DNA of 64,000 nucleotides. It comes from Lepisosteus oculatus. Taxonomy: Eukaryota > Chordata > Actinopteri > Semionotiformes > Lepisosteidae. Below, in pieces: positions 1 to 9,571 of the stretch (positions are counted from its first letter, which is position 1; each line of letters opens with the position of its first letter). The position numbers were made by a program, and so were the translations under genes. The stretch spans positions 647,501 through 711,500 of the forward strand of contig NW_027168352.1 in assembly GCF_040954835.1 (NCBI RefSeq), given 5' to 3'. The notes under the pieces are model-generated. The model ran no database searches, was not told where the DNA came from, and saw nothing but the letters and a program-made list of their open reading frames with translations.

Positions 1-65
1 AGGTTTGTTCGGTGTGTGGCAGGCGCACGTCGCGAGCTTGCGTGGCGATCTGCCGGTCTGGAGTT

Positions 66-73
66 ATGCAAAT
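66..73 (+). promoter_or_regulatory. Octamer of U1 distal sequence element
   Basis: ATGCAAAT lies 234-241 bp upstream of the U1 start, close to the usual -220 position of a snRNA distal element. A ZNF143/SPH-like stretch (CGCAGCATGTCCCGGG on the minus strand) sits at about 91-106. I could not place a convincing PSE near -55. Confidence 0.6.
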
Positions 74-306
74 GAGGCCGAATTGCATCCCGGGACATGC
101 TGCGAATGCGCAACGGCGACTGCAGATGTGTAGGAAACGGCGCGCTCGTTTTCTCGTTTTGCCCACACTTTTGAGTGTTAGTGTGGCGTGTGAGTGTGTG
201 AAAGAGTGGGCCCAGCAGGAGGCGGTGGCGTGCGGGGCGAGGAGGTGGCCTAGGCTGCGCGATTTGTGCTGTGGGTGCGGCCCGCTTGCAGGGGCCTGTA
301 CAACTC

Positions 307-470
307 ATACTTACCTGGCAGGGGAGATACCTTGATCAAGAAGGAGGATCACCCAGGGCGAGGCTCGACCATTGCACTCCGGCTGTGCTGACCCCTGCGA
401 ATTCCCCAAATGTGGGAATCTCGACTGCATAATTTCTGGTAGTGGGGGACTGCGTTCGCGCTCTCCCCTG
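307..470 (+). ncRNA. RNU1: U1 spliceosomal snRNA
   Basis: Full-length 164-nt U1. It starts ATACTTACCTGGCAGG, the segment that pairs with 5' splice sites. The stem-loop I loop GATCAAGAAG keeps the U1-70K binding pattern. Stem-loop II keeps the U1A target ATTGCACTCC. The Sm site reads AATTTCTGG, and stem-loop IV GGGACTGCGTTCGCGCT leads to the CCCCTG end. It differs from human U1 at scattered positions, mainly in loop I and stem II. Upstream octamer and downstream 3' box are present, so the copy is probably transcribable by RNA polymerase II. An inverted near-copy lies at 7635-7798. Confidence 0.93.
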
Positions 471-479
471 ATGTGCTTG

Positions 480-492
480 GTCCAAAATCAGA
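480..492 (+). terminator. snRNA 3' box
   Basis: GTCCAAAATCAGA fits the vertebrate snRNA 3' box pattern (GTYY, then AAARNNAGA). It lies 10 bp after the U1 end, where Integrator-dependent 3' formation is expected. Confidence 0.6.
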
Positions 493-710
493 TACGGGAG
501 GGTTAGGACACCACGAGCTGCGTGGCTGTGGAAGGATCCCGGTTCGACAGGAGTGGACGCCGCTGCTGGTTCTCGCTGGCTTTTAGTTAGGGGTCCGGAG
601 AAGCATCTCAAGCTAGTTCCACTACTCCTTCCGGACGTTCATTCCCTTTTCAAAGTCAGTCGTTTTGCTGTAGTCTGCGTTCTTTAGGCTGATTATCGAG
701 GTTAGCCTTT

Positions 711-730
711 ATTTTGGACCAAGCACATCA
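711..730 (-). repeat. 20-bp inverted copy of U1 3' end and flank
   Basis: This segment is the exact reverse complement of 469-488, the U1 terminus plus the start of its 3' box. It sits where similarity to the other U1 copies ends. Confidence 0.75.
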
Positions 731-1575
731 GCGCAAGGTGTTTAAAGACAGATTTGGTCACGGTGATATCATGGTAGAAAGAAACGAGCTTGTTACGTCT
801 CAACAGAAACGCTCTTTAGCTCTTTCAGCTTTATGCAGAGAACAGCGTCTGTCGAGATTACTTTTGTGTCAGCGCGAAACGCCGTGTGCTGTCAGTATGA
901 TTTCATATTGCTCGTAGCGGCGCCTGGCTTTTGTCTGTCAAACGTTAGGTTGCACTTCTTCATGCTGCATCGTCGGCATGAGTGGAGAATTTTAAACGTC
1001 TGTACTTACTGCGCCCCATAAGAAATCGTTTGTCCCCATTCAAAAGAGATTGTGCGATGTCCTGCAGCGTTCGCAAAGCAAACCTTTGACAGTTTGAAAA
1101 GAGGAATTTATTCTGCTTCCTGTGCGTGCAGTAGTTACAAAGTTGAACGTCTTTACACGATCTGCTGCAGTTTTCAGTGGGTGGGCTTTGTCAAATGGCT
1201 TGAAAAAACGCACTGTGTTTCGGCTCGGGAAACATCATGAGCAGTGTCCTGCATGTTTTCTGTGTATAGCTGTCTTTTAACGCATACAGAATTCATTCGA
1301 AATCATTGATTTCTCCAATTAACAAGGTTCCCTTTTTGAGCCTGCCAGAAGCATTCTTTCAATGTAACAGATTTACTCCGGGGAAGGGCAGCATGACATT
1401 GAGAGTAGCTCAAGCTTTCAGCACCTTTATCTGACTGCATGTATGCAGACACTGCTCAGAATCCCCTGTAAGATTCTCCTTCAATTCCGTTTTGCAGTGC
1501 TTTAGCTCTTTCAAAAGGCTTCGCTTTGCTAGTCACAATCCAAGGCTCATGACAGCATTTGAAAACATTCGCAAC
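731..1575. other. Spacer, no gene seen
   Basis: Mixed-composition sequence with only short chance reading frames. I recognise no RNA gene, repeat family or protein here. Confidence 0.5.
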
Positions 1576-1647
1576 TGCGTTGGCTGGGAATCGAACCTGG
1601 GTTAACTGCTTTGAAGGCAGCTATGCGCAACACTGGCTCGCTCCAGA
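1576..1647 (-). pseudogene. tRNA-Gly(TCC)-derived pseudogene with TCA anticodon
   Basis: From the anticodon arm to the 3' end the sequence follows vertebrate tRNA-Gly-TCC (GCTGCCTTC...GGTTCGATTCCC...CCAACGCA). The anticodon loop reads CTTCAAA, so TCC has become TCA, which would read UGA. The 5' acceptor strand and D arm are scrambled and do not pair with the 3' strand. The B box is intact. Most likely a decayed gene or a tRNA-derived SINE head. Confidence 0.65.
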
Positions 1648-1803
1648 ATAAATCTCACGTCGAGGGCATATTTTTTTCCATTTTACCGTGAGTCGGGCTC
1701 AGCTGCACAGAGGAGAGAGCAGAGCAATGAGGTCACGGGGACAGGGGAGTCACACGCTGGCGGTTTGAACACGCGGAAGATCACTGAGGGATCCACAGTA
1801 TAT

Positions 1804-1878
1804 GGACCCTCCGTGCGCCATCAGTCCGCACTCCGGACTCTGAATCCTGCCATCCGAGTTAAGATCTCGGCGGAACCT
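1804..1878 (+). pseudogene. tRNA-Gln(CTG) pseudogene
   Basis: The 3' half follows tRNA-Gln-CTG: CTG anticodon in loop ACTCTGAATC, then ATCCGAG, and an end of CGGAACCT. The 5' half (acceptor and D arm) is diverged, and the T loop reads TTAAGAT, losing the conserved C of TTC. Probably not expressed. Confidence 0.6.
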
Positions 1879-2377
1879 GAGGCGCAGTTCCTTCTTAAAA
1901 CGTAATCTGGTGAGCATTTCTAGAATCGTACTTGTATAGATGCAACCTTTAATGTGTTGCTAGGTTAAAATTGATGACTTCTTGTATTTCAGTAGGCAAC
2001 TGCCCTCTTGATTTCGGATTTAATTTCTTTATTACAGGGGCGCTTTTATGAAGACAGAGTCATGTTCAGGTACTTTGCTTGATGGAGGAAGCTCATTTCG
2101 GACTCTGTGATCTGCTCACCTGGAAAGGTCTGCTATACTACTACAAGAGAGAAGTAGAGTCTGGAAGAAGGGACAATTTTATGATGCTTTGGAAGATAAT
2201 GTTTTTTTTTTCTTATACTGAAAATGAAAGGTAGTTGTTTCTATATGGACTCAGTCTTTGGAATTTGTATATATATATATTTCAGTGATCCCTCAGCCAT
2301 TCCTTCTGTATTGTAATTCAATTTCTCTTTTAAAATTCCTTCCCCACTTCTAGGACCTGCAGTTGCTGAACTCCACA

Positions 2378-3334
2378 ATGGCTTCTATTGGAAAGTCTGT
2401 GACTGAGACCAAGTAAGTGTTCACTTTTTTATGAAACCATTATTTATTTTGGAGCAATGAGCAATTCTTATATAAATGCAATAAAATCATTATGCTCAAA
2501 CTATGAGAGAGAAAATTAAGGATAATTTAAGAAATCAGTTTTAGCTTGTTTCTATACACAGATGGTATGATTTATTTTCAAAGGAAACCCGCGAGGATTC
2601 CCCTGGTGTGCAAGATGTGCCTGAATACTCTTGATCAGCTTCCTGCTCACTTGAAGAGGGCGTGTATGAAGCACGCCACGGCAGAAGAGATCAGGATGGC
2701 CTCTCAACAGGCGAGGGAGGACATGATGAATCACCTGAAGAACGGGGTCATCGTGGATTACCACAGAATAGAGATCGTGTCTGGTGAGGCAAACAGGATA
2801 GTGGTTGTAAGACTGCTAGAGTCCTTGGGCCTTTTTGTACATGGGAAGCCTGAAGACACATTGGCAAGGTGAGATATTTTTAATCTGTAAGTCTTCTGTA
2901 GTTTCTTTTTGAAATCATTGTTACAACATATTATGTAAAAGCATGTTGAAAAGAATCTACCTGCATTCCAGCGGCCCTGAGCAAGAGGCCGCTGTCCAGG
3001 AGGAAGAGATGCCAGAGGCTGCTCTAGAAACTGAAACAAAAGCGGATAAGGAAGGGGAAGATGTGAGCTCTGAAGAACTCTATCAGCAGTAAGACTTTTT
3101 ATTTTTCAGATGTATCTATTTTTTACTAAAATTCTAATTTGTCTTATAGGTATAAAATGTTTAAACCGGTGTTTTATATCCTTACAGGCCCTGAGTAGTT
3201 AAAAAGTATCAGCAGGCCGGAAGAGAGTGGCCCAAGCTGGACTCTATAGAAAGCACTCCCTGGATGCTCCTCTCCTGATTGGATTCAAACAGTACCTTAC
3301 CAAGGATATGGGAGTGGCAAATTATTCTCAGGAG
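2378..3334 (+). pseudogene. Spliced protein gene fragment with C2HC-type finger, probably degraded
   Basis: Candidate exons are 2378-2412, 2584-2868, 2972-3088 and 3188-3334, with GT donors at 2413, 2869, 3089 and 3335. Exons 1-3 join in phase. They give MASIGKSVTETKK, then a small finger C-x2-C-x9-H-x4-C (CKMC ... HLKRAC), then a stretch ending GLFVHGKPEDT, then an acidic exon (EEEMPEAALETETKADKEGE). The fourth exon codes a plausible segment (LDAPLLIGFKQYLTKDMGV) in a frame that is out of phase with exon 3 and has a TAA near its start. No later exons are recognised. The fourth segment faintly recalls recombinase-like proteins of fish genomes, but I cannot name the family. It may be a decayed host gene or domesticated-transposon gene. 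Confidence 0.5.
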
Positions 3335-3466
3335 GTATTTATTTTTTAAAGGCATTTAAAATTAAGCAATGGTATCTTAATTGTAAATGTTTTTATTTCT
3401 TAGCTTAAAATTCACCCATGTGAAATGATGTCAGCCATAAACATCATGACTCTATATTTCCTACCT

Positions 3467-3732
3467 GAATCTATTCTACTTAAATTATTACATTATACAC
3501 AATTTGAGTTCATTTTAAAAAGTAAAAGGTAATGAAAGGAATGCATTTTCATAAGAAAGATAATACCGATATGCATGTGATAATCTTCCTTATATCATGT
3601 AGTGCGTCATTTGGACACTTTGTGGGCTTGAAATACAAAGAAAATCATGTTCTATGGTACAAGATAAATACAAAACTTAAGCTTTTATTTTAATTAGATT
3701 TCTTTATAAAGCATAAGCAATCATTTATTACA
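3467..3732 (+). repeat. 266-bp AT-rich direct repeat, copy 1
   Basis: Nearly identical to 4952-5217, same orientation, starting GAATCTATTCTACT and ending TTATTACAT. A shorter third copy of its right half is at 4331-4460. No coding capacity seen. Confidence 0.8.
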
Positions 3733-4330
3733 TCGCTTCTTGAATTAAATCTTTTGACAAGAGGTAAGACTTCTGTTACATTTAAACCCATGTTTAGCTG
3801 TGTTTTTAGATTTAACTGAACCAATTTCTGTGTGTGATAATGTCCTTGAATTCTGACAACATCACACTAAATTACATGATATAAAACAGCTAATGTTTCT
3901 AGAGATAAAGTTTCTGAGATGCTTCTAATTACTTTTTATTACCAGGGACAGTTTAATTCACCTTGTACAGTACTGTAAGACCAAGATGCTTTTTTTAAAG
4001 TTATTTAACATTTTATAGAACTTTGTCTACTATGGCAACATGATGAGCTTGGTGAAACTTGGAAAAATACTGCTTGGCCACTTATCTTAAGATAAAGATA
4101 GGATAAAGGTTTATCTTTTGCACCTACCTGACCCCCAGGGAAGGCCAATGCTTTCTAAGTTGATGGTTCCCTACAGTAGACTGTACTTTAATTTCAAAGG
4201 TAATGTATATTGACCCAAATCAGTTTTGGAATCCAATCTACTGACGAGATGGAGCACATCCTTTTCTCAGGATTTTAGCATCATACGTTTGGTATATTTA
4301 GTCCCTAATGATGAAAGAAATGATCATAGA

Positions 4331-4690
4331 ACATTTGGACACTTTGTAGGCTTGAAATACAAAGCAAATCATGTTCTATGGTACAAGATAAATACAAAAC
4401 TTAAGCTTTTATTTTAATTAGATTTGTTTATAAAGCATAAGCAATCATTTATTACATTAATATATGTGAAAATAACATTTTAGCATCATACGTTTAGTAT
4501 ATTTAGTCCCTAATGCTGAAAGAAATGATCATAGAACATGACATCTAACCTTACCTGCGGTGTTTTTAATCCCTATTGCTCAATGCATGGTGAAAGCATT
4601 GCATACATGTGTCTGACAATGAGGAATGGGCCCCTGAGACAGTCATTTGCCTGTTTCACAAATGATAGTATTTTACTAGAGATTCTGTTT
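4331..4690 (+). repeat. Tandem-duplicated AT-rich block, left copy
   Basis: The segment from CATTTGGACACTTTG through CCTGTTTCACAAA recurs at about 5091-5530. The right copy has about 110 bp extra (5291-5400), so one copy has gained or lost a piece. It may be a non-autonomous transposon remnant, but no terminal repeats were recognised. Confidence 0.65.
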
Positions 4691-4951
4691 GGGATTCAGA
4701 TGTGCATTCGGACAGCAATCCCTTTCAAGAAATGATACGCTCTGGATGAGGTCAAAGGTGCTGGAACACTGTATTTAGGATGTGTTTGCAGTGATTGTGT
4801 GTCTCCTGCTTCAACGCAGTGATATATAGATGTGCTCCTGTAATTTATTGGTACAAGCCCAGGGCAGTGAGCAGTCTGAGGATTTATTTCCAGACGGCAT
4901 AGAGCGGTGAAGCAGTGAAGTAGTGCAAAACACTGGATCATTATATTATTA

Positions 4952-5217
4952 GAATCTATTCTACTTAAATTATTACATTATACTCAATTTGAGTTCATTT
5001 TAAAAAGTAAAAGGTAATGAAAGGAATGCATTTTCATAAGAAAGATAATACCGAAATGCATGTGATAATCTTCCTTATATCATGTAGTGCGTCATTTGGA
5101 CACTTTGTGGGCTTGAAATACAAAGAAAATCATGTTCTATGGTACAAGATAAATACAAAACTTAAGCTTTTATTTTAATTAGATTTGTTTATAAAGCATA
5201 AGCAATCATTTATTACA
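4952..5217 (+). repeat. 266-bp AT-rich direct repeat, copy 2
   Basis: Second copy of 3467-3732, and it forms the start of the larger right-hand duplication block that runs to about 5530. Confidence 0.8.
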
Positions 5218-5529
5218 TTAATATATGTGAAAATAACATTTTAGCATCATATGTTTAGTATATTTAGTCCCTAATGCCGAAAGAAATGATCATTTGTTTA
5301 ACATGCACGGGTCTGTCTCAAAGGATGCAGTACTCCTGAAGGGTCTCAAACCCTACATTTCGGATGCCTAGCTGTATCCTTCACATGTGGCACCTCAGAA
5401 TGACTTCTAACCTTACCTGTGGTGTATTCAGTCCCTATTGCTCAATGCATGGTGTACATACTGCATACATGTGTCTTGAGAATGAGGAATGGGCCCCTGA
5501 GACAGTCATTTGCCTGTTTCACAAACAGG

Positions 5530-5557
5530 GACCTGGACCTGGACCTAGACCTAGACC
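5530..5557. repeat. Short (ACCTGG)n/(ACCTAG)n array
   Basis: About 4.5 hexanucleotide units abut the 3' end of the tRNA-Ile gene. Confidence 0.7.
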
Positions 5558-5631
5558 TGGCCCGTACGGGGCTCAAACCCGCGACCTTGGCGTTATTAGC
5601 ACCACGCTCTAACCAACTGAGCTAACCGGCC
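5558..5631 (-). tRNA. tRNA-Ile(AAT)
   Basis: 74 nt, from GGCCGGTTAGCTCAGTTGG to CGTACGGGCCA. Acceptor, D and anticodon arms match vertebrate tRNA-Ile-AAT (loop GCTAATAAC). The T loop reads TTTGAGC instead of TTCGATC, changing conserved C56, which normally pairs with G19 and lies in the B box. It may be a weak gene or an early pseudogene. Confidence 0.82.
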
Positions 5632-5904
5632 TCACGATAGTGCTCCTCTCTGTGCTGCAAAAAATCAAACTCAGGGAATTTCTTTTTTCCTCCTTTGAAT
5701 AGAAAGCCGTGTAATTCAGTGTACGGGCTTTCTCGTGCAGTTTCATGGTTCTTGTAACCCAAATCCTACACTGGCCTGAAGTGCCCCCCCATTTCACAGC
5801 ATTTTTCAGCTGATTTAAAATGTACCTAAAGGAGAAGCATTATTGAAGACCATCAATTACCAAGAGCTTTTGTCAAAGGTTTTGGTGGTCATTTTGAATG
5901 ACCA

Positions 5905-6150
5905 CAGAGCGCTGTGACCTCGGTTTTACATCTCATCCAAAAGACAGCGCCCTTTTACAACACAGCATCTCCGTCACTATGCTGGGGTATCGGGACCCGC
6001 ACAGACCTCAGGGTGAGCGCCCCCCCCCCGCCGGCACCATTAACACCGCTTCCAGCTGGAAGCTTTGTTTTTCCCTGTAGCTCACCCTCATTTGGGTACT
6101 GACCTGGCTCACACCTGCTTAGCTTCAGTGGGTTTTCAGTTGCAAGTTGC
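5905..6150 (-). mobile_element. SINE3-like element with 5S rRNA-derived head
   Basis: Read on the minus strand, the element starts with a degenerate 5S segment (gctaagcaggtgtgagccag then gtac near 6094-6140). It continues into a body containing the reverse complement of CATCTCATCCAAAAGACAGC and CACTATGCTGGGG. This body is common in ray-finned fish. Related copies lie at 8712-8960 and within each A and B block. Confidence 0.65.
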
Positions 6151-6191
6151 AAGGGGATGCAAGTGATGGAGCCGCTCGGTGCAAAAGCCAC

Positions 6192-6262
6192 TATATTGGC
6201 CGGGACTCGAACCCGAGCCTCCCGCGTGGCAGGCGAGAATTCTACCACTGAACCACCAATGC
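6192..6262 (-). tRNA. tRNA-Gly(GCC)
   Basis: 71 nt, from GCATTGGTGGTTCAGTGG to CCGGCCAATATA, anticodon loop CTGCCAC (GCC). D and anticodon arms are canonical and the B box is GGTTCGAGTCC. The last acceptor bases read TATA rather than TGCA, leaving a mismatch at the second pair, so function is uncertain. Confidence 0.8.
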
Positions 6263-6450
6263 TCGGTGCCTGGGCCTTCAAAAAAGACGCTTTTTTGGTG
6301 CTCTGTGCAAAACGCGTCGACATCTGCTTCCAGCTGCAAAATGCCATTCGCGGACGCTGAAGAACTTATTTCCCAGGCAGCGGGTACAAGCGTTGGGCGT
6401 TTTAAAACCACCAGGAACAGCAAAGAGGCGCGCTGTGACACTCGATGTAT

Positions 6451-6489
6451 AACTGGAGCCTCACATTTGCAAATGGTGAGGCTCCAGTT
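6451..6489. repeat. Near-perfect palindrome with octamer-like centre
   Basis: Arms AACTGGAGCCTCA and TGAGGCTCCAGTT (13 bp, perfect) flank CATTTGCAAATG, itself a perfect palindrome, with one extra G. The whole could fold as one hairpin. The centre resembles an Oct-factor site. Confidence 0.85.
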
Positions 6490-6894
6490 CAACACCCAGT
6501 TCGACACCACTTTACAGTATATGACAAAAGCATGGCAGACTGTGCCGGACAAGCTGGTAACTTCCGCTTATTTTGACCATATTAAACATTGGAAATCTTC
6601 CCACTTGCATTTGTGACACTTGATTTTGGCTCCACCTAAGACACTCTTAAATCTTCAAACACTTTTCTCTTCTCCCGCAACACAGTTGTCTGTCGGCACT
6701 ATGTGGCAGCGTTGCATGACAACCCATCTCACCACGGAAAGGAACCTAACAGCTTTGGTAAGAGAGTAGAATTACCTGAAGAACTGCTTTCCATGGAAGC
6801 AGGAGCAAGCGATGTAGCATTTTTATAGTACCAGGAAAGGAGAAGCGGCACTTCGCCTTTGCCGCACAGGCACAAGGTGACGTGCGGCAGACGC

Positions 6895-6976
6895 CGTAGT
6901 CGGCAGGATTCGAACCTGAGCGGGGAGTCCCCAATGGATTTCAAGTCCATCGCCTCAACTACTCGGCCACGACTAC
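6895..6976 (-). tRNA. tRNA-Ser(TGA)
   Basis: 82 nt, from GTAGTCGTGGCCGAG to CCTGCCGACTACG, anticodon loop CTTGAAA (TGA), class II variable arm TGGGGACTCCCCGC, B box GGTTCGAATCC. The D loop reads AGTTGAGG rather than GGTTAAGG, so one conserved G is changed. Otherwise it looks intact. Confidence 0.85.
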
Positions 6977-6993
6977 AGAGGCCACGACTACAG

Positions 6994-7759
6994 AGCTTTT
7001 GCTCTCCCGGCCAGCAGGGGTCGCCGTTGGTGCCGTAGGCTTTGGGAGGAAAACCTGTTAGATGGAAAGGTAATCTGTAGCCTCATCTCTAGAGATGTTT
7101 TGTTGCTGTGGCATGTGTGTGACCCATATTCAAAAGAAAAAAACCCGTCTGTAAAACAAATATCGAAGCTGCCTCTAAATCTGCAAATGAAGATGAGTCG
7201 ATAAACCACTCGTTTTTCGTATAACTAGACATATATTCATTTGTTACCGATTTCATTCATTGAGCACGGATACAATAGAGGTACAGCCATTCACTGTTTG
7301 ACATGTCTGCACTGGGACAGAACCGAGCAATCAGAAAACGGGTGAAACTGTCTTTAGACTCAGCATACAGTACCGAGGCCCCCCATGACCAAATAAAGGC
7401 TAACCTCGATAATCAGCCTAAAGAACGCAGACTACAGCAAAACGACTGACTTTGAAAAGGGAATGAACATCCGGAAGGAGTAGTGGAACTAGCTTGAGAT
7501 GCTTCTCCGGACCCCTAACTAAAAGCCAGCGAGAACCAGCAGCGGCGTCCACTCCTTTCGAAACGGGATCCTTCTGCAGCCACGCAGCTCGTGGTGTCCT
7601 AACCCTCCCGTATCTGATTTTGGACCAAGCACATCAGGGGAGAGCGCAAACGCAGTCCCCCACTACCAGAAATTATGCAGTTGAGATTCCCACATTTGGG
7701 GAATTCGCAGGGGTCAGCACAGCCGGAGTGCAATGGCCGAGCCTCGCCCTGGGTGAACC
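6994..7759 (+). repeat. 766-bp duplicated U1 3'-flank block, copy 1
   Basis: Matches 9687-10452 over the same length. It begins AGCTTTTGCTCTCCCGG and runs through the U1 3' flank to U1 nucleotide 40. In the second copy this start forms the last bases and terminator of the 5S gene. Confidence 0.85.
7613..7625 (-). terminator. snRNA 3' box
   Basis: Reads GTCCAAAATCAGA on the minus strand, identical to the box after the first U1. Confidence 0.6.
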
Positions 7760-7798
7760 TCCTTCTTGATCAAGGTATCTCCCCTGCCAGGTAAGTAT
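7635..7798 (-). ncRNA. RNU1: U1 spliceosomal snRNA
   Basis: Full-length 164-nt U1 on the minus strand with the same functional elements as the copy at 307-470: intact 5' end, U1A loop, Sm site AATTTCTGG and stem IV. It differs from that copy at a few bases, for example GGTTCACC versus GGATCACC and a G in CTCGGCC. Octamer and 3' box are conserved. Confidence 0.93.
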
Positions 7799-8031
7799 GA
7801 GTTGTACAGGCCCCTGCAAGCGGCCCGCACCCACAGCACAAATCGCGCAGCCTAGGCCACCTCCTCGCCCCGCACGCCACCGCCTCCTGCTGGGCCCACT
7901 CTTTCACACACTCACACGCCACACTAACACTCAAAAGTGTGGGCAAAACGAGAAAACGAGCGCGCCGTTTCCTACACATCTGCAGTCGCCGTTGCGCATT
8001 CGCAGCATGTCCTGGGATGCAATTCGGCCTC

Positions 8032-8039
8032 ATTTGCAT
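8032..8039 (-). promoter_or_regulatory. Octamer of U1 distal sequence element
   Basis: ATTTGCAT on the + strand, 234 bp upstream of the minus-strand U1 start, the same spacing as in the first copy. Confidence 0.6.
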
Positions 8040-8103
8040 AACTCCAGACCAGCAGATCGCCACGCAAGCTCGCGACGTGCGCCTGCCACACACCGAACAA
8101 ACC

Positions 8104-8711
8104 TTTTCAGCAATTTCCAAAAAACGGGCTTGCTCGCCTGCCCACAAGGCTCCGTCTCTTACCTGCTCTCCAGAGCCTGCTACCTTCTGTGCTTTTCTCT
8201 CGGCACCGCTGCAGTGCACACAACTCCTGCAGCGGGAGGGGGGGAGAAAGTTCGGGAGGGGGGGAGGCTCGCTCCGTGCGCACACGTCCTTTCGATGCCA
8301 GTCCAACAAGTGCTCCGCATTAGCTGCGTCGGGGCTCCGGCGTGTCGCACCTCACCTCACCTCGCACTGCCCCCTCCTTGAATGTCTGCCGCTGGGCATG
8401 CCCCGCTCTCCTCCGCCTTATCTTATCGCGTGTGAGCACCGACAATGGCCACAATGCCGGGGAATGGCACCTGTAAAGTGTTAATTGGGGCACAGGAACA
8501 GCCCGTCTCGTCTCGGGGGGCCGGCTTCAGAGACAATACAGCAAACACAGCGGGGCGGGGGAAGAAGACGACACCACACATGCGGGTACATTCAGCTCCG
8601 GCGGGAACGAGACATTTGTCGGTCTTTTCAAGTGCCGAGAGCCGAGCAATCCTTCACTTGTATCGTTTCTCCCCGGTGGCTAGATCTGGCCCTGCGACTC
8701 TCGACTGGGCT
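8104..8711. other. Spacer, no gene seen
   Basis: GC-rich unique sequence. Reading frames overlap on both strands with no recognisable domain. Confidence 0.45.
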
Positions 8712-8960
8712 CACCCCCGGGGCAGCCCAGCAGGTGTGAGCCTGGCCGGCACCCGGATGGGAGATTCCCCCCCGGAAAAGCTCCGGTTGCTGCTGCTCCT
8801 GCAAGAGGTGTGACTGGGACCAGTAGGGAGCGCTCACCCTGCGGGCTGTGTGGCTCTCTTACGCCCCAGCCTCCTGATGGCGACACTCTGCTGCACAAAC
8901 AGGCGCCGTCCTTCGGGGGAGGCGTCAAACCGAGGTTCTGACCCTCCTTGGCCATTAGGA
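8712..8960 (+). mobile_element. SINE3-like element with 5S rRNA-derived head
   Basis: Begins with a 5S-like stretch (agcaggtgtgagcctggcc, then acccggatgggag, matching the 5S TACTTGGATGGGAG region) and runs into the body with CCGTCCTTCGGGGGAGGCGTC. Diverged from the copy at 5905-6150. Confidence 0.6.
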
Positions 8961-9118
8961 AACCCCAGGGCGTCTCTCAAAAAGACGCCGGGGGTGTCCC
9001 TCTGGTGTTAGTGCTCCCCTTTACCCATCAGTCGGGGTCTCCTCCTAATCCCCGTCTCACCTGTAACAATCAATGACGAGGCCCCCCTGTCCGTGAGATT
9101 TAGTACTTGCGCAAGAGA

Positions 9119-9227
9119 CCGGGGGCAGAGCGCGAACGTGGTCCCCCGCCCCCCACAAAGTGCGCGCTCCGGGTTCCCTCTCGGGGCCCTGCAACACAGC
9201 GGAAGGGCAGCGAGAAGGAGCCTCTTG
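9119..9227 (-). pseudogene. Decayed U1 snRNA copy (3' two thirds)
   Basis: On the minus strand, GAGGCT, CTTCCGCTGTGTTG, an Sm-like ACTTTGTGG and a stem-IV hairpin ending ACGTTCGCGCTCTGCCCCC line up in order with U1. The stem-loop I region is not recognisable. Overall divergence is high. Confidence 0.5.
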
Positions 9228-9571
9228 CTCTGACGCCGCAAGGCCACAAGAGGGCGGAGACGGCGCGCGCCCGGCCGACGTGTTGGACCGGTGCGCTTTA
9301 CGTGCTGAAATAAACACGCGAAAACCCCGAAATGTTTTCAGAGTGCTGTGCACTGGAGGTTTTTGTCTGGTGAAGACTTGCCTGGTGCTCCTCCAGTGCG
9401 GGACGAGCCAACACAAGGGAACGCATTCGCCAACATCCAGGCACGCAATGCGATTTGGAAAGCAGCTCCTTTCCAAAGAGTTGCACACGAACGATCCTTC
9501 AGTCCCGCTCGGGGGGCACGGAACCCCCACCACACACAGCTTCAAGTAGCGAGTCAGGCGCCGGGGCTTTC
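9228..9571. other. Spacer upstream of 5S, no gene seen
   Basis: No recognisable RNA gene or protein. Confidence 0.45.

Larger units (their letters stand above)
1..712 (+). repeat. Left arm of large inverted repeat carrying U1
   Basis: This stretch matches the reverse complement of 7391-8103 almost base for base, including the U1 gene, its upstream octamer region and about 240 bp of 3' flank. The match runs to the window edge, so the arm may be longer. Similarity stops near 712. Confidence 0.85.
7391..8103 (-). repeat. Right arm of large inverted repeat carrying U1
   Basis: Reverse complement of 1-712, separated from it by about 6.7 kb. It contains the second full-length U1. Confidence 0.85.

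Noticed and set aside
3730-3780. U2 snRNA-like start ATCGCTTCTTG
   Set aside because: Only about ten bases match. The branch-site and Sm regions are absent.
7494-7769. 91-codon frame beginning MRCFSGPLTKSQ
   Set aside because: Antisense to U1 and its flank. It recurs only because the U1 region is duplicated.
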